25,258 bases of DNA from Gammaproteobacteria bacterium (GTDB taxonomy: Bacteria; Pseudomonadota; Gammaproteobacteria; SZUA-229). Made by a program: the position numbers and the translations under genes. Location: positions 1 through 25,258 of the forward strand of contig JAGLQT010000006.1 in the NCBI GenBank assembly GCA_023136715.1, in the 5' to 3' direction. The notes under the pieces are model-generated. The model did not search any database. It saw only the letters and a list, made by a program, of their open reading frames with translations, and was not told the origin of the DNA. Positions 8,351 to 15,379 of the stretch are shown piece after piece. The number at the start of each line of letters is the position of its first letter. Positions within the stretch are counted from its first letter, which is position 1.

Positions 8351-8551
8351 CGCTAGAACAATCCCTGGGTTTTCTTACAAATAATAGTGCGTTAGGCAGG
8401 ATACTGATTTTGTTGGGATATGTGGGTTTCCGTCTATCCTTTGACGAGTTACTGCCTTGTTTATATTTTTATAGTCTTTTACAGGAATAAATTACGGCAG
8501 GCAAATTGAAAGCTACGCACCAACCATGCTCGGCTGCCCCAATAACCCTTA
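8351..8551. other. AT-rich gap between HNH gene and toxin-antitoxin promoter
   Basis: About 200 bases without a supportable gene. An open frame running on from inside the HNH gene crosses it to 8490 but is antisense to that gene and has no family features. The minus-strand promoter of the HNH gene should lie here; TATTAT is readable on the minus strand near 8382-8387, without a clear -35. Confidence 0.4.
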
Positions 8552-8580
8552 TTGACAATATGTCACATCTGGCATATTAT
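8552..8580 (+). promoter_or_regulatory. Sigma70-type promoter of the toxin-antitoxin operon
   Basis: A perfect -35 hexamer TTGACA (8552-8557) is separated by exactly 17 bases from TATTAT (8575-8580, one mismatch to TATAAT). This is the best promoter match in the window. The expected start of transcription, 6-8 bases past the -10, falls at about 8586-8588, i.e. at the ATG of the toxin frame, so the transcript may have almost no leader. Confidence 0.75.
8557..8578. promoter_or_regulatory. Palindrome overlapping the TA promoter (probable antitoxin operator)
   Basis: AATATG (8557-8562) and its exact complement CATATT (8573-8578) are separated by 10 bases, giving a 22-bp dyad that spans the last base of the -35, the spacer and most of the -10. 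XRE-type antitoxins of HigA-like pairs usually repress their own operon by binding such dyads, so this is the natural operator candidate for the regulator at 8915-9238. Binding is inferred. Confidence 0.55.
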
Positions 8581-8587
8581 TTTCGGC

Positions 8588-8928
8588 ATGAACACAGAAG
8601 ACAAGGTAGTCGTATGGCTTCAAGGCGAAGTGAAAACATCACCATTTTCCTCATCCGCCCGCATTGAAGCTGGTTTTTTACTAAGGAAGTTACAGCTTGG
8701 TTAAAAAAATTAAGTATGCCGCAATCTAGGCCGATGCCTACGATTGGGAAACGATGTCATGAACTTCGAATTACAGATAACAACGTGACCTGGCGAATTG
8801 TATACAGAACAGATGAAGATGCAGTCGTAATTCTTGAAGTGTTTGAAAAGAAAACAAGCAAAACTCCCAAAAGTGTCATTGATATCTGCAAAGCTAGATT
8901 AAGAGATTACGATAATGAAACAGACTAA
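8588..8928 (+). pseudogene. HigB/RelE-like toxin (phage Gp49-like), frameshifted
   Basis: Two frames together make one toxin of about 113 residues. The first, ATG 8588 to TAA 8702-8704, encodes 38 residues with VVVWLQGEVKTSPF and SARIEAGFLLRKLQ, the typical N-terminal half of the Gp49-like (PF05973-type) HigB toxins. The rest continues in the -1 frame from about 8701: KKLSMPQSRPMPTIG, CHELRI, VTWRIVYR, VVILEVFEKKTSKTP and a basic tail to 8928. The break falls at a run of seven A (8703-8709), so a 1-nt insertion or 2-nt deletion in that tract is the simplest cause. The downstream ATG at 8716 could give only a 70-residue C-terminal fragment without a clear ribosome-binding site. The antitoxin gene overlaps the end by 14 nt, as in intact pairs. 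Either the toxin is dead, or the A-run is a sequencing error or slippage site. Confidence 0.8.
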
Positions 8929-9238
8929 ACGTAAACAACTTGAAACCAAAGGCTGGAAAATTGGAACAGCCGCTGATTTTCTTGGGCTAACACCAGAAGA
9001 GGCATTTATAGAAATGAAAATGTCCCTGTCCCGAAGCCTGAAAGAAATGCGCCAACGCAAACATTTAAGTCAGACCGCCTTTGCAAAATTAATTAAATCA
9101 AGCCAGTCAAGAGTCGCAAAAATGGAAACGGGATCAGCTTCAGTTTCTATTGATCTTCTTATTAAGTCTTTGCTAGCGCTAGGGGCTTCACAAAAAGATT
9201 TGGCTAAAGCGATTAGATCAAAGTCCAAAGTGGCTTAA
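8915..9238 (+). CDS. HigA-like XRE-family antitoxin/regulator
   Basis: 107 residues. Residues about 38-92 form a Cro/C1-type helix-turn-helix: SLKEMRQRKHLSQTAFAKLI, SSQSRVAKMETG, then SVSIDLLIKSLLALGAS. The N-terminal KGWKIGTAADFLGLTPEEA block is typical of antitoxins encoded just after Gp49-like toxins. The ATG at 8915 lies inside the end of the toxin frame (ATGAAACAGACTAA, 14-nt overlap), the normal toxin-first HigBA order. It should neutralise the toxin and repress the shared promoter at 8552-8580. The frame is intact although the toxin frame is broken, so it may persist as an orphan regulator. Confidence 0.88.
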   Translation: MKQTKRKQLETKGWKIGTAADFLGLTPEEAFIEMKMSLSRSLKEMRQRKHLSQTAFAKLIKSSQSRVAKMETGSASVSIDLLIKSLLALGASQKDLAKAIRSKSKVA

Positions 9239-9240
9239 GG

Positions 9241-9292
9241 ATGAAGTATTTGCGTGGGTAAAAAAAATTTTTCCCACCCTATTTGGCTTCAT
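9241..9292. terminator. Candidate bidirectional terminator-like hairpin
   Basis: Nested inverted repeats between convergent genes: outer ATGAAG (9241-9246) with CTTCAT (9287-9292), inner GTGGG (9254-9258) with CCCAC (9273-9277), and A-run/T-run pairing at the tip (9260-9272). It lies 3 nt after the antitoxin stop and about 50 nt beyond the end of the opposing gene. There is no separate T-tract after the stem, since the T-run is part of the stem, so an intrinsic terminator is plausible but not classical. Confidence 0.4.
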
Positions 9293-9341
9293 GCTGACAC
9301 AGAATTATGAACGCTCTCTCTTTTTTATTTTGACGACATGC

Positions 9342-10328
9342 TCAGACGGTATGTTTTTTCTTAAGCTGTATTTGATTTTGATGAAGTTCTTCGTCATAAC
9401 CTTTTTCGAATTTTGCATCATAACGTACGATAGGTGAATCAGGCAGTTCAAGCGAGATCTGCACGGCTTGCTCTGCCTGCAAACGTAACACATCAAAAGT
9501 ATACTGACTTTCGCTGCTATTGGTTGCGCTTATACCAATGGCAGCCTTAACTCGAATTCTGGTGTCATCTATTCTAAATTTTAAACTAGATATTTTTTTC
9601 TGAAGTCGCATACCGGCAATCTGCGCTCTAAAAACATTGGTGGTTAAAAGTACGACAAAGAATCTACCCGCACCTAAATATGCCACTTTTTCATCTCTTC
9701 GACATGCCTGGTTAAGGTACTCGGCAATAGCCATGATGATCTGTTCAGCAACACTCTCATCGAGATTTTTAAATGCATCATCTAATCCCATTACCTGTAT
9801 ACAAAGTAACGAGGTATCTTCATAGCTATAGTTTGCATACTCTAGTAAACCCGAGCAATATTCTGTGAAGCTTCTCTCATTTAAGCAACCTGTTATTTTA
9901 TCATTCGTGTCTATTTGTTTACTCTCAGGAACATTGTTATTCAGCCTTGCATATGAATTCACCAAATTCAATATAGCACTCGAATCAATTGGTTTACTGA
10001 TAAAGCCGGTAGCACCGATAATGTCTGATACATATTTAGCAGCTTCAGAATTTTCATGTTCAGTAATAATGATGACAGGCAAATTGGCTATACGCTGGCT
10101 TTCAGTAGCTCTGATTTTTTTCAGTAATAACAAGCTATCCATCGTAGGCATATTCATGTCTACAAATACAACAGAGATATCATCGGTGGATTCAATCAGT
10201 TTCCATGCTTCTTCACCACTTGAAGCCTCTTGCGTTACATACCCATCATCAAGACTATCGATAATAGTCTGACGGACACTAATGGAGCCATAGACAACGA
10301 GTATGTTATTTTTTGTTTCTTGCATCAT
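9342..10328 (-). CDS. Response-regulator/GGDEF protein with degenerate sites
   Basis: 328 residues (327 if the second of two adjacent ATGs, at 10325, is used). Residues about 8-128 are a receiver: D57 (VVFVDMNMP) and K112 (ISKP) are kept, but the acidic pair that binds Mg is replaced by Tyr13-Gly14 (LVVYGS), so normal phosphorylation is doubtful. Residues about 140-305 have the diguanylate-cyclase fold, but the signature reads GAGRF at 219-223 instead of GGDEF, which lacks the metal-binding acid; the inhibitory-site position is RRDE. No membrane segment. By family knowledge such proteins tend to be c-di-GMP binders or partner-binding scaffolds rather than enzymes. It is AT-rich and lies downstream of, and codirectional with, a GAF-GGDEF-EAL gene, but a 379-base gap makes a shared transcript uncertain. 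No clear ribosome-binding site. Confidence 0.82.
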   Translation of the reverse strand: MMQETKNNILVVYGSISVRQTIIDSLDDGYVTQEASSGEEAWKLIESTDDISVVFVDMNMPTMDSLLLLKKIRATESQRIANLPVIIITEHENSEAAKYVSDIIGATGFISKPIDSSAILNLVNSYARLNNNVPESKQIDTNDKITGCLNERSFTEYCSGLLEYANYSYEDTSLLCIQVMGLDDAFKNLDESVAEQIIMAIAEYLNQACRRDEKVAYLGAGRFFVVLLTTNVFRAQIAGMRLQKKISSLKFRIDDTRIRVKAAIGISATNSSESQYTFDVLRLQAEQAVQISLELPDSPIVRYDAKFEKGYDEELHQNQIQLKKKHTV

Positions 10329-10475
10329 GAGGTGGACTCGTATTTAATCTGAATAGCCATACAAAAAACCGAGTTTGAAGATATTATCCTGACACGATGA
10401 TGCATCGTATAACCATACAGTGCAAGAGGTAGTAAACATCTTAACAACGGTGAAAAAACATATAACAATAGATTG

Positions 10476-10510
10476 ATAATATTTCATCAATTGAAAGATG
10501 AAATTATTAT
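10476..10510. repeat. Imperfect 35-bp palindrome
   Basis: ATTTCATC (10481-10488) and GATGAAAT (10497-10504) are exact complements around an 8-base loop. After one bulged T, ATAAT (10476-10480) pairs with ATTAT (10506-10510), giving 13 pairs. No T-tract on either strand, so it is more likely a regulatory or recombination structure, or chance in AT-rich DNA, than a terminator. Confidence 0.5.
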
Positions 10511-10593
10511 GGTGCTGTGAGTATGATTAGCACGGTAGATACCATTTCCCTCGCACAAACTAATCCACCCAAAAATCCACTTCCTGCAATTTC

Positions 10594-10616
10594 AAAAATT
10601 CTTCGGCTTTGCCGAG
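10594..10616 (-). terminator. Weak terminator-like hairpin after the GAF-GGDEF-EAL gene
   Basis: On the minus strand TCGGC-AAA-GCCGA forms a 5-bp stem with a 3-base loop, followed after four bases by TTTTT. It sits about 90 bases past the stop of the 637-residue gene. The stem is short and the T-run modest. Confidence 0.3.
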
Positions 10617-10707
10617 CTGCACAATGCAAAGTTACTACTGGAACAATCAAAGACAGAAACAGGACTGATAGTAACTGTTAGTTCCCCTAAAACCTAACCA
10701 TCAGGAA

Positions 10708-12621
10708 CTAATAATCTTTTAAAAACTGATCAAATTCAGATGCTGGCAAAGGCCTGCTAATTAAAAAACCCTGCGCAACATCGCAATTATATTTCCTCAA
10801 TATTTCCATCGCAGCTTCATCTTCAACACCTTCAGCAACAACAGTCATACCCAGGTTATGCGCCAAATCTATGGTTGACTTAACAACCACTTCATCATCC
10901 TTATTAGTGTCCACATTTTTAATAAATGACTTATCAATTTTTATCTCGCTCACGGGCAGCTTTATCAATCGACTTAACGATGAGTAGCCTGTCCCATAAT
11001 CATCAATAGATAAATTAATACCTAATTGACAGACATACTCAAGCACATCCTTCAATGAATCATATTCAGATAAAAATAAATTTTCGGTAATTTCAAAAGT
11101 AAGATATTGTCCATTCTCTTTACTACCAACAATTTTATCGACGTTTTCTATAAATTTCGGATCCATCAATGTATGCGGTGACAAATTAACCGCAACACGT
11201 AAATTATATTCTCTATTCCAGATTATAGCTTGCTGCAAGGCAGACTCAATAGCCCAATAAGTGTATTCGTTAAGCAAGCCATTTTGCTCCAATACTTTAA
11301 TAAAGCTGTCAGGTGGGACCGTGCCTCGTTCTTCAGTCACCCAACGACCGAGTGCTTCTGCAGCAATCAACTTTTTATCTTTAATAGAAATCTTGGGCTG
11401 ATAATACAATTCAAACTGACGCTCTTCCATGGCACGACGAATATCAGCGACCATCACCAAATGGCCTCGTGTCATATGATCAAGCGCCGGATCATACAGA
11501 CATAAGCCAGTCGCATTATTTTTAGCCTCATACATCGCTGAATCTGCATGACTTAACAAACTACTAGCATCATCACCTTGAACCGGGAACATGGCCACAC
11601 CAAAACTTCCACTCACCACTATTTTTGTATTAACAATATTAAAAGGCTCCTCAAGTAAAACTTTGAGGTCTTTCGCTCTTCGCATTGACTGAGCTTCATT
11701 GCAATCAGGTAAAATAATAACGAACTCATCACCACCCAGGCGAGCCAATGTTTCATTGGACTTTAAATTTCGCTCCAGGCGACGTGCAATTTTCTTCAGC
11801 AGTAAGTCACCTCGGTCATGACCTAGCGCCTCATTAACCTCCTTGAATCGATTAAGATCAATCAACAAAAGCCCTATGTATTCTTCAGCTAAAATAGCTT
11901 GTGAAATATTACGTGAAAGTCGATCATGAAAAAGCGACCGATTAGGTAAGCCAGTGACAGTATCGTATAGCGATAAATATTCTAACTCCTTACTGCTCTC
12001 TAACAACTGCTTGTTGAGAACTTCCAGGCGCATACGATAGTCATCATTAGTTGTTCGAGTTTTTTCCATATTGTTAACGGCCATCGCGTTTTCAATGGCA
12101 ATCGAAACAATACTGGCAAACATCTGCAATAAATTTAAATCTCTTCGGGTGAATTCACCACCGCCGATTTTATTAATGCCAGAAATACCACCCAAAAAAT
12201 GTCGACGCCCCTGTAGGGGAACCATTATCATCGTGCCTGCTTCTTCTTCCCAAAGATTTTTTTCGTCATCACTTAGCTCATCGAGAACACCCAGCCACCA
12301 CGGACGTTTGTGTTTCCACACCCAGCCACAGACGCCGAATTCCAGCGGCAATGATTCACCGACAATTTCATCAGAATTTTTTCCGGAGCCACCACGATAA
12401 GTATAGGTTTCGCAGTTTTCATCCAGCAAAGGAATTAATAATGTTTCTGCTTGTACGAGTGTACGCGCACGTTCTGCAACGATCTGAAAAACCTTATCAA
12501 GATCCAGTTCACTACCGATCTCAGCAAAGGTTTTTTGTAAAAGATCGATTTCAATTTCTCGATCCTTAAGACTTTGATTTAGATCTACTACATTCGATTT
12601 TTTATGAGGTTTATTTATCAC
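10708..12621 (-). CDS. GAF-GGDEF-EAL c-di-GMP signalling protein
   Basis: 637 residues. Order: GAF sensor about 24-184 (ELDLDKVFQIVAERA through LQMFASIVSIAIENA), a short coiled segment 185-215, GGDEF domain 215-375 with intact GGDEF at 296-300, and EAL domain about 395-635. EAL catalytic residues all appear present: E422 (EAL), N479, E510, D540/D541 (IDDYGTGYSS), K561, E597, Q617. The usual RxxD inhibitory site is replaced by KSNE, so product inhibition of the cyclase is probably absent. No transmembrane helix, so the GAF domain likely senses a cytoplasmic small molecule. The start is GTG at 12621, directly after an in-frame TAA; I see no ribosome-binding site and no better start. In relatives of this architecture phosphodiesterase output is common, but the direction here is not decidable from sequence. 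Confidence 0.92.
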   Translation of the reverse strand: MINKPHKKSNVVDLNQSLKDREIEIDLLQKTFAEIGSELDLDKVFQIVAERARTLVQAETLLIPLLDENCETYTYRGGSGKNSDEIVGESLPLEFGVCGWVWKHKRPWWLGVLDELSDDEKNLWEEEAGTMIMVPLQGRRHFLGGISGINKIGGGEFTRRDLNLLQMFASIVSIAIENAMAVNNMEKTRTTNDDYRMRLEVLNKQLLESSKELEYLSLYDTVTGLPNRSLFHDRLSRNISQAILAEEYIGLLLIDLNRFKEVNEALGHDRGDLLLKKIARRLERNLKSNETLARLGGDEFVIILPDCNEAQSMRRAKDLKVLLEEPFNIVNTKIVVSGSFGVAMFPVQGDDASSLLSHADSAMYEAKNNATGLCLYDPALDHMTRGHLVMVADIRRAMEERQFELYYQPKISIKDKKLIAAEALGRWVTEERGTVPPDSFIKVLEQNGLLNEYTYWAIESALQQAIIWNREYNLRVAVNLSPHTLMDPKFIENVDKIVGSKENGQYLTFEITENLFLSEYDSLKDVLEYVCQLGINLSIDDYGTGYSSLSRLIKLPVSEIKIDKSFIKNVDTNKDDEVVVKSTIDLAHNLGMTVVAEGVEDEAAMEILRKYNCDVAQGFLISRPLPASEFDQFLKDY

Positions 12622-12728
12622 TTAGACGCATTCTAGGTTATTCTTTGCAACAAGTTATTCAAGTGTAGTACAAATAAAGCATGAAAAATGCACGATTCAT
12701 CAGAAATATACGAAAGTATGATATGAAA

Positions 12729-13256
12729 TCAGGTTTTATGCCTATCTTTAAGCTTTACGTAATGCATGGCTGAATATTTTAAAAAAACCTGTTCCTTTTC
12801 GCTAAGCTCACGCACTCTTTTTACCGGTGACCCCAGCCAGAGATAACCACCTTCTAATACCTTGCCTGGCGGCACCAAACTACCAGCCCCCACCATAGCT
12901 CCGCTCTGAACAACCGCACCATCCAGCACCACCGCACCCATGCCAATCAGACATCCGTCTTCGATGGTACAGGCATGCAAAACCACATTGTGCCCTACCG
13001 TGACATCATCACCTACTTCCAGCTCAGCCCCACCGGGGGCAAATTCGCTGTCATGCGTAACATGTAAAACACTACCATCCTGAATGTTGCTGCGTTCACC
13101 AATCCTGATCGAATTGATATCACCTCGCACTGAACACATTGGCCAGATCGAGCTATCCGCCCCAATCTTCACATTCCCCGTCACCACCGATGCCTCATCT
13201 ACAAAGGCGCTTCCAGCAATCTCAGGTGTATAATTCTCAAATTTTCGTATCGCCAT
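12729..13256 (-). CDS. Gamma-carbonic-anhydrase-like hexapeptide-repeat protein (YrdA family)
   Basis: 175 residues forming a left-handed beta-helix: repeated [LIV]-G-x4 turns such as GNVKIGADSSIW, IRIGERSNIQDGSVLH and LEVGDDVTVGHNVVLHACTI. The three histidines that bind metal in gamma-carbonic anhydrases fall at H65, H89 and H94. The C-terminal helix (LSEKEQVFLKYSAMHYVKL) packs the trimer in this family. Most YrdA/PaaY-like members have unproven substrates, so true carbonic anhydrase activity is uncertain. It starts with ATG at 13256, divergent from ubiA with 69 bp between. A minus-strand TAATAT at 13266-13271 could be its -10, leaving only a few bases of leader. Confidence 0.9.
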   Translation of the reverse strand: MAIRKFENYTPEIAGSAFVDEASVVTGNVKIGADSSIWPMCSVRGDINSIRIGERSNIQDGSVLHVTHDSEFAPGGAELEVGDDVTVGHNVVLHACTIEDGCLIGMGAVVLDGAVVQSGAMVGAGSLVPPGKVLEGGYLWLGSPVKRVRELSEKEQVFLKYSAMHYVKLKDRHKT

Positions 13257-13325
13257 AACGCTACAATATTACATTTTCACCATCACGTACACGCCCAGTC
13301 ATCGCTCAGGTATCATTAGCAACCT

Positions 13326-14597
13326 ATGTCAGCCAATAATTTATTCACCAACGGAACCAAACAGATCAAGCATTTTTGGCTACAAATAATGAAACAGCTA
13401 GTTCAATTACGCGCCCAGCTACACCAGCTTGCTGGCTTATCGATAAAATATGCCACTTTAGCGAAAGATAAAGCCCTGTTCGCAACACATAACAGCATAT
13501 TGCGCGCACTAAAATTCTTTAATATTTTCAGTAGAATATTTAAAGTCATAATAAACTCTACAATCCTACAGGTCGATAAAGCCTTAACCGTAATAGATAA
13601 CCGCACATTACAGGTGCAAAAGTGGCTTGGCTCTACTGTAAACAAACTTGAATCAGCGATAAAAACCTTTGTCCTGCGGCAAAAACAGACTCTACTAAAA
13701 ACCTACAATCGAGTCGCACAGTCTGCTCTTGCCCAAAAACTCAAGCAATACGCCCTGCTCATCCGACTGGACAAACCCATCGGCATATTATTACTGCTCT
13801 GGCCCACACTGATCGCGCTATGGATTGCCGCCGGAGGATGGCCAGATACACATGTCCTGATGGTTTTTGTTGCCGGGGTTTTTCTAATGCGTTCAGCAGG
13901 TTGTGCTATCAACGACTATGCTGACCGTCATATCGACTGTAAAGTGGCACGCACCAAAGACCGCCCGCTCACTTCCGGCAAAATCACCGAAAAAGAAGCA
14001 CTGATAGTATTCACTGCGCTATGTCTCGTCGCCTTCAGTCTGGTGCTACTCATGAACCCACTCACCATCGTGATGTCGCTGGTCGGACTTATACTGGCCG
14101 CCAGCTACCCCTTCATGAAGCGTCACCACTATTTACCACAGGTGCATCTGGGGGCTGCTTTCGGCTGGGCAGTGCCCATGGCCTACACCGCACAAACTAA
14201 CGAGCTCAGCACTGTCGCCTGGTTATTATTCATCGCCACCGTATTATGGGCCACCGCCTACGACACCATGTATGCCATGGTTGACCGTGAAGACGATTTG
14301 AAAATCGGCGTCAAATCAACCGCGATTTTGTTTGAATCTGCCGACAAACTCATTATCGGTATCATCCAGACCACACTTATACTCTGCCTGATCATGATCG
14401 GCCGAAACGCAGAACTCGGTGGTTTTTACTACACCGGTGTCCTGCTCGCCACCGGCCTGGCCGTCTGGCAGCAATACCTAATTCAACACCGACAACCCGC
14501 CCAGTGTTTTCAGGCATTTCTAAACAATAACTGGTTTGGGCTGGTATTATTTGCCGGTGTTTTTCTTGAATATCAAATCGGAGACATTACTTCATGA
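13326..14597 (+). CDS. ubiA: 4-hydroxybenzoate polyprenyltransferase with long N-terminal extension
   Basis: 423 residues; UbiA is normally about 290. From about residue 138 (KLKQYALLIRLDKPIG) the sequence is ordinary UbiA, the inner-membrane enzyme that prenylates 4-hydroxybenzoate in ubiquinone synthesis. The two Asp-rich Mg/diphosphate motifs are at 196-204 (NDYADRHID) and 312-324 (YDTMYAMVDREDD), with a run of hydrophobic helices between and after. Residues 1-137 are extra: basic, Leu/Lys/Gln-rich, predicted helical, with no cysteine or known motif. There is no ATG between codon 22 and the conserved core, so the extension is probably translated; an in-frame GTG near residue 97 is a weaker alternative. 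It is not UbiC, which often precedes ubiA. The stop overlaps the next start by 4 nt (ATGA). Confidence 0.93.
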   Translation: MSANNLFTNGTKQIKHFWLQIMKQLVQLRAQLHQLAGLSIKYATLAKDKALFATHNSILRALKFFNIFSRIFKVIINSTILQVDKALTVIDNRTLQVQKWLGSTVNKLESAIKTFVLRQKQTLLKTYNRVAQSALAQKLKQYALLIRLDKPIGILLLLWPTLIALWIAAGGWPDTHVLMVFVAGVFLMRSAGCAINDYADRHIDCKVARTKDRPLTSGKITEKEALIVFTALCLVAFSLVLLMNPLTIVMSLVGLILAASYPFMKRHHYLPQVHLGAAFGWAVPMAYTAQTNELSTVAWLLFIATVLWATAYDTMYAMVDREDDLKIGVKSTAILFESADKLIIGIIQTTLILCLIMIGRNAELGGFYYTGVLLATGLAVWQQYLIQHRQPAQCFQAFLNNNWFGLVLFAGVFLEYQIGDITS

Positions 14598-15367
14598 AAC
14601 TTATCTCAACCATTACTACCCTGATCGCACTCAGCTTCACGTTTAGCGTAAATGCCTCTGACCTCGCCAAAGAAAAACGCTGGGCCGATTCCATCGAAGA
14701 CACTTTGATGGATGGTGAGATCATCTGGCTCAACGACGGTAAAAATGAATTTCTCAGCATCATGACCGAAGCTGAAGAAGACCAGCAACGCGCCGCCATC
14801 ATCATGCACGGCACCGGCATCCACCCTGATTGGAAACAGGTCATCTCACCACTTCGAATTGGTCTCACCGAACACGGCTGGCACACACTATCCATACAAA
14901 TGCCAATTCTGCCCAATGATGCCGAATACCCAGAATACGCCCCGCTTTATGTAGAAGTCGCACCCCGCATCAACGCCGCCATCAAACAACTGAAAGCAGA
15001 CGGTATCAAAAAAATTGTACTGATCGGCCACAGCCAGGGCAGTGCCATGGCTACCTACTACCTGTCGAAAAATAAAGCAAATGTGCTCGGCTTTGTCGGC
15101 ATTGGCATGCCCGACCTCCATGATGACGTGCGCATGATGCCCAGTGAAAGCCTGAAAAAAATCACCACCCCGGTGCTAGATATATACGCCAGTGACGACC
15201 TGAAAAGCGTGCTCGACAACAGCGAGAAACGCATGGCCGCTGCAGAAAAAGCAGGCAACCAACACTACGCCCAACTCGTTATCAAAAATGCAGGTCACTT
15301 TTTTGAAGGCAAAGATGACGAGCTACTCAGATGGGTTGCTGACTGGATGGGACGTTTGGATCAATAA
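14594..15367 (+). CDS. Exported alpha/beta-hydrolase (DUF3530-like)
   Basis: 257 residues. A signal peptide is visible (MKLISTITTLIALSFTF, cleavage likely near SVNA-SD), so it is probably periplasmic. The nucleophile elbow is GHSQGS with S147, a likely acid is D201 or D202 (IYASDD), and the catalytic His is H235 (NAGHFFEG); MHGTG near residue 72 looks like the oxyanion-hole strand. Overall this matches DUF3530 proteins, whose substrates I do not know. The ATG overlaps the ubiA stop (ATGA), so the two are translationally coupled, though a functional link to ubiquinone is only inference. Convergent with comF, 12 nt between stops. Confidence 0.85.
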   Translation: MKLISTITTLIALSFTFSVNASDLAKEKRWADSIEDTLMDGEIIWLNDGKNEFLSIMTEAEEDQQRAAIIMHGTGIHPDWKQVISPLRIGLTEHGWHTLSIQMPILPNDAEYPEYAPLYVEVAPRINAAIKQLKADGIKKIVLIGHSQGSAMATYYLSKNKANVLGFVGIGMPDLHDDVRMMPSESLKKITTPVLDIYASDDLKSVLDNSEKRMAAAEKAGNQHYAQLVIKNAGHFFEGKDDELLRWVADWMGRLDQ

Positions 15368-15379
15368 TATTAAAAGCTT

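Larger units (their letters stand above)
10329..10707. other. 379-base intergenic region with hairpins and a short coding-like remnant
   Basis: No complete gene. It must hold the minus-strand promoter of the 328-residue gene, but I see no clear hexamer pair. Contents: a small palindrome ACGATG-ATG-CATCGT (10394-10408), a long imperfect palindrome (10476-10510), a weak minus-strand terminator-like hairpin (10594-10616), and an open minus-strand segment (10560-10631) that reads like a protein C-terminus but has a stop just upstream. Confidence 0.6.

Noticed and set aside
8391..8397. GTTAGGC, resembling an integron attC core site beside accessory genes
   Set aside because: I found no matching RYYYAAC partner at attC distance upstream, no integrase and no cassette-like layout, so one 7-base match is chance.
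8023..8490. 155-codon plus-strand open frame
   Set aside because: It is mostly antisense to the HNH gene, its composition is not protein-like, and it ends in non-coding DNA.
8699..8712. Programmed -1 frameshift to make the full toxin
   Set aside because: The zero-frame stop TAA comes directly after GGT, so slippage would have to occur at or before CTT GGT, which is not a slippery heptamer. A simple indel or read error in the A-run is more likely.
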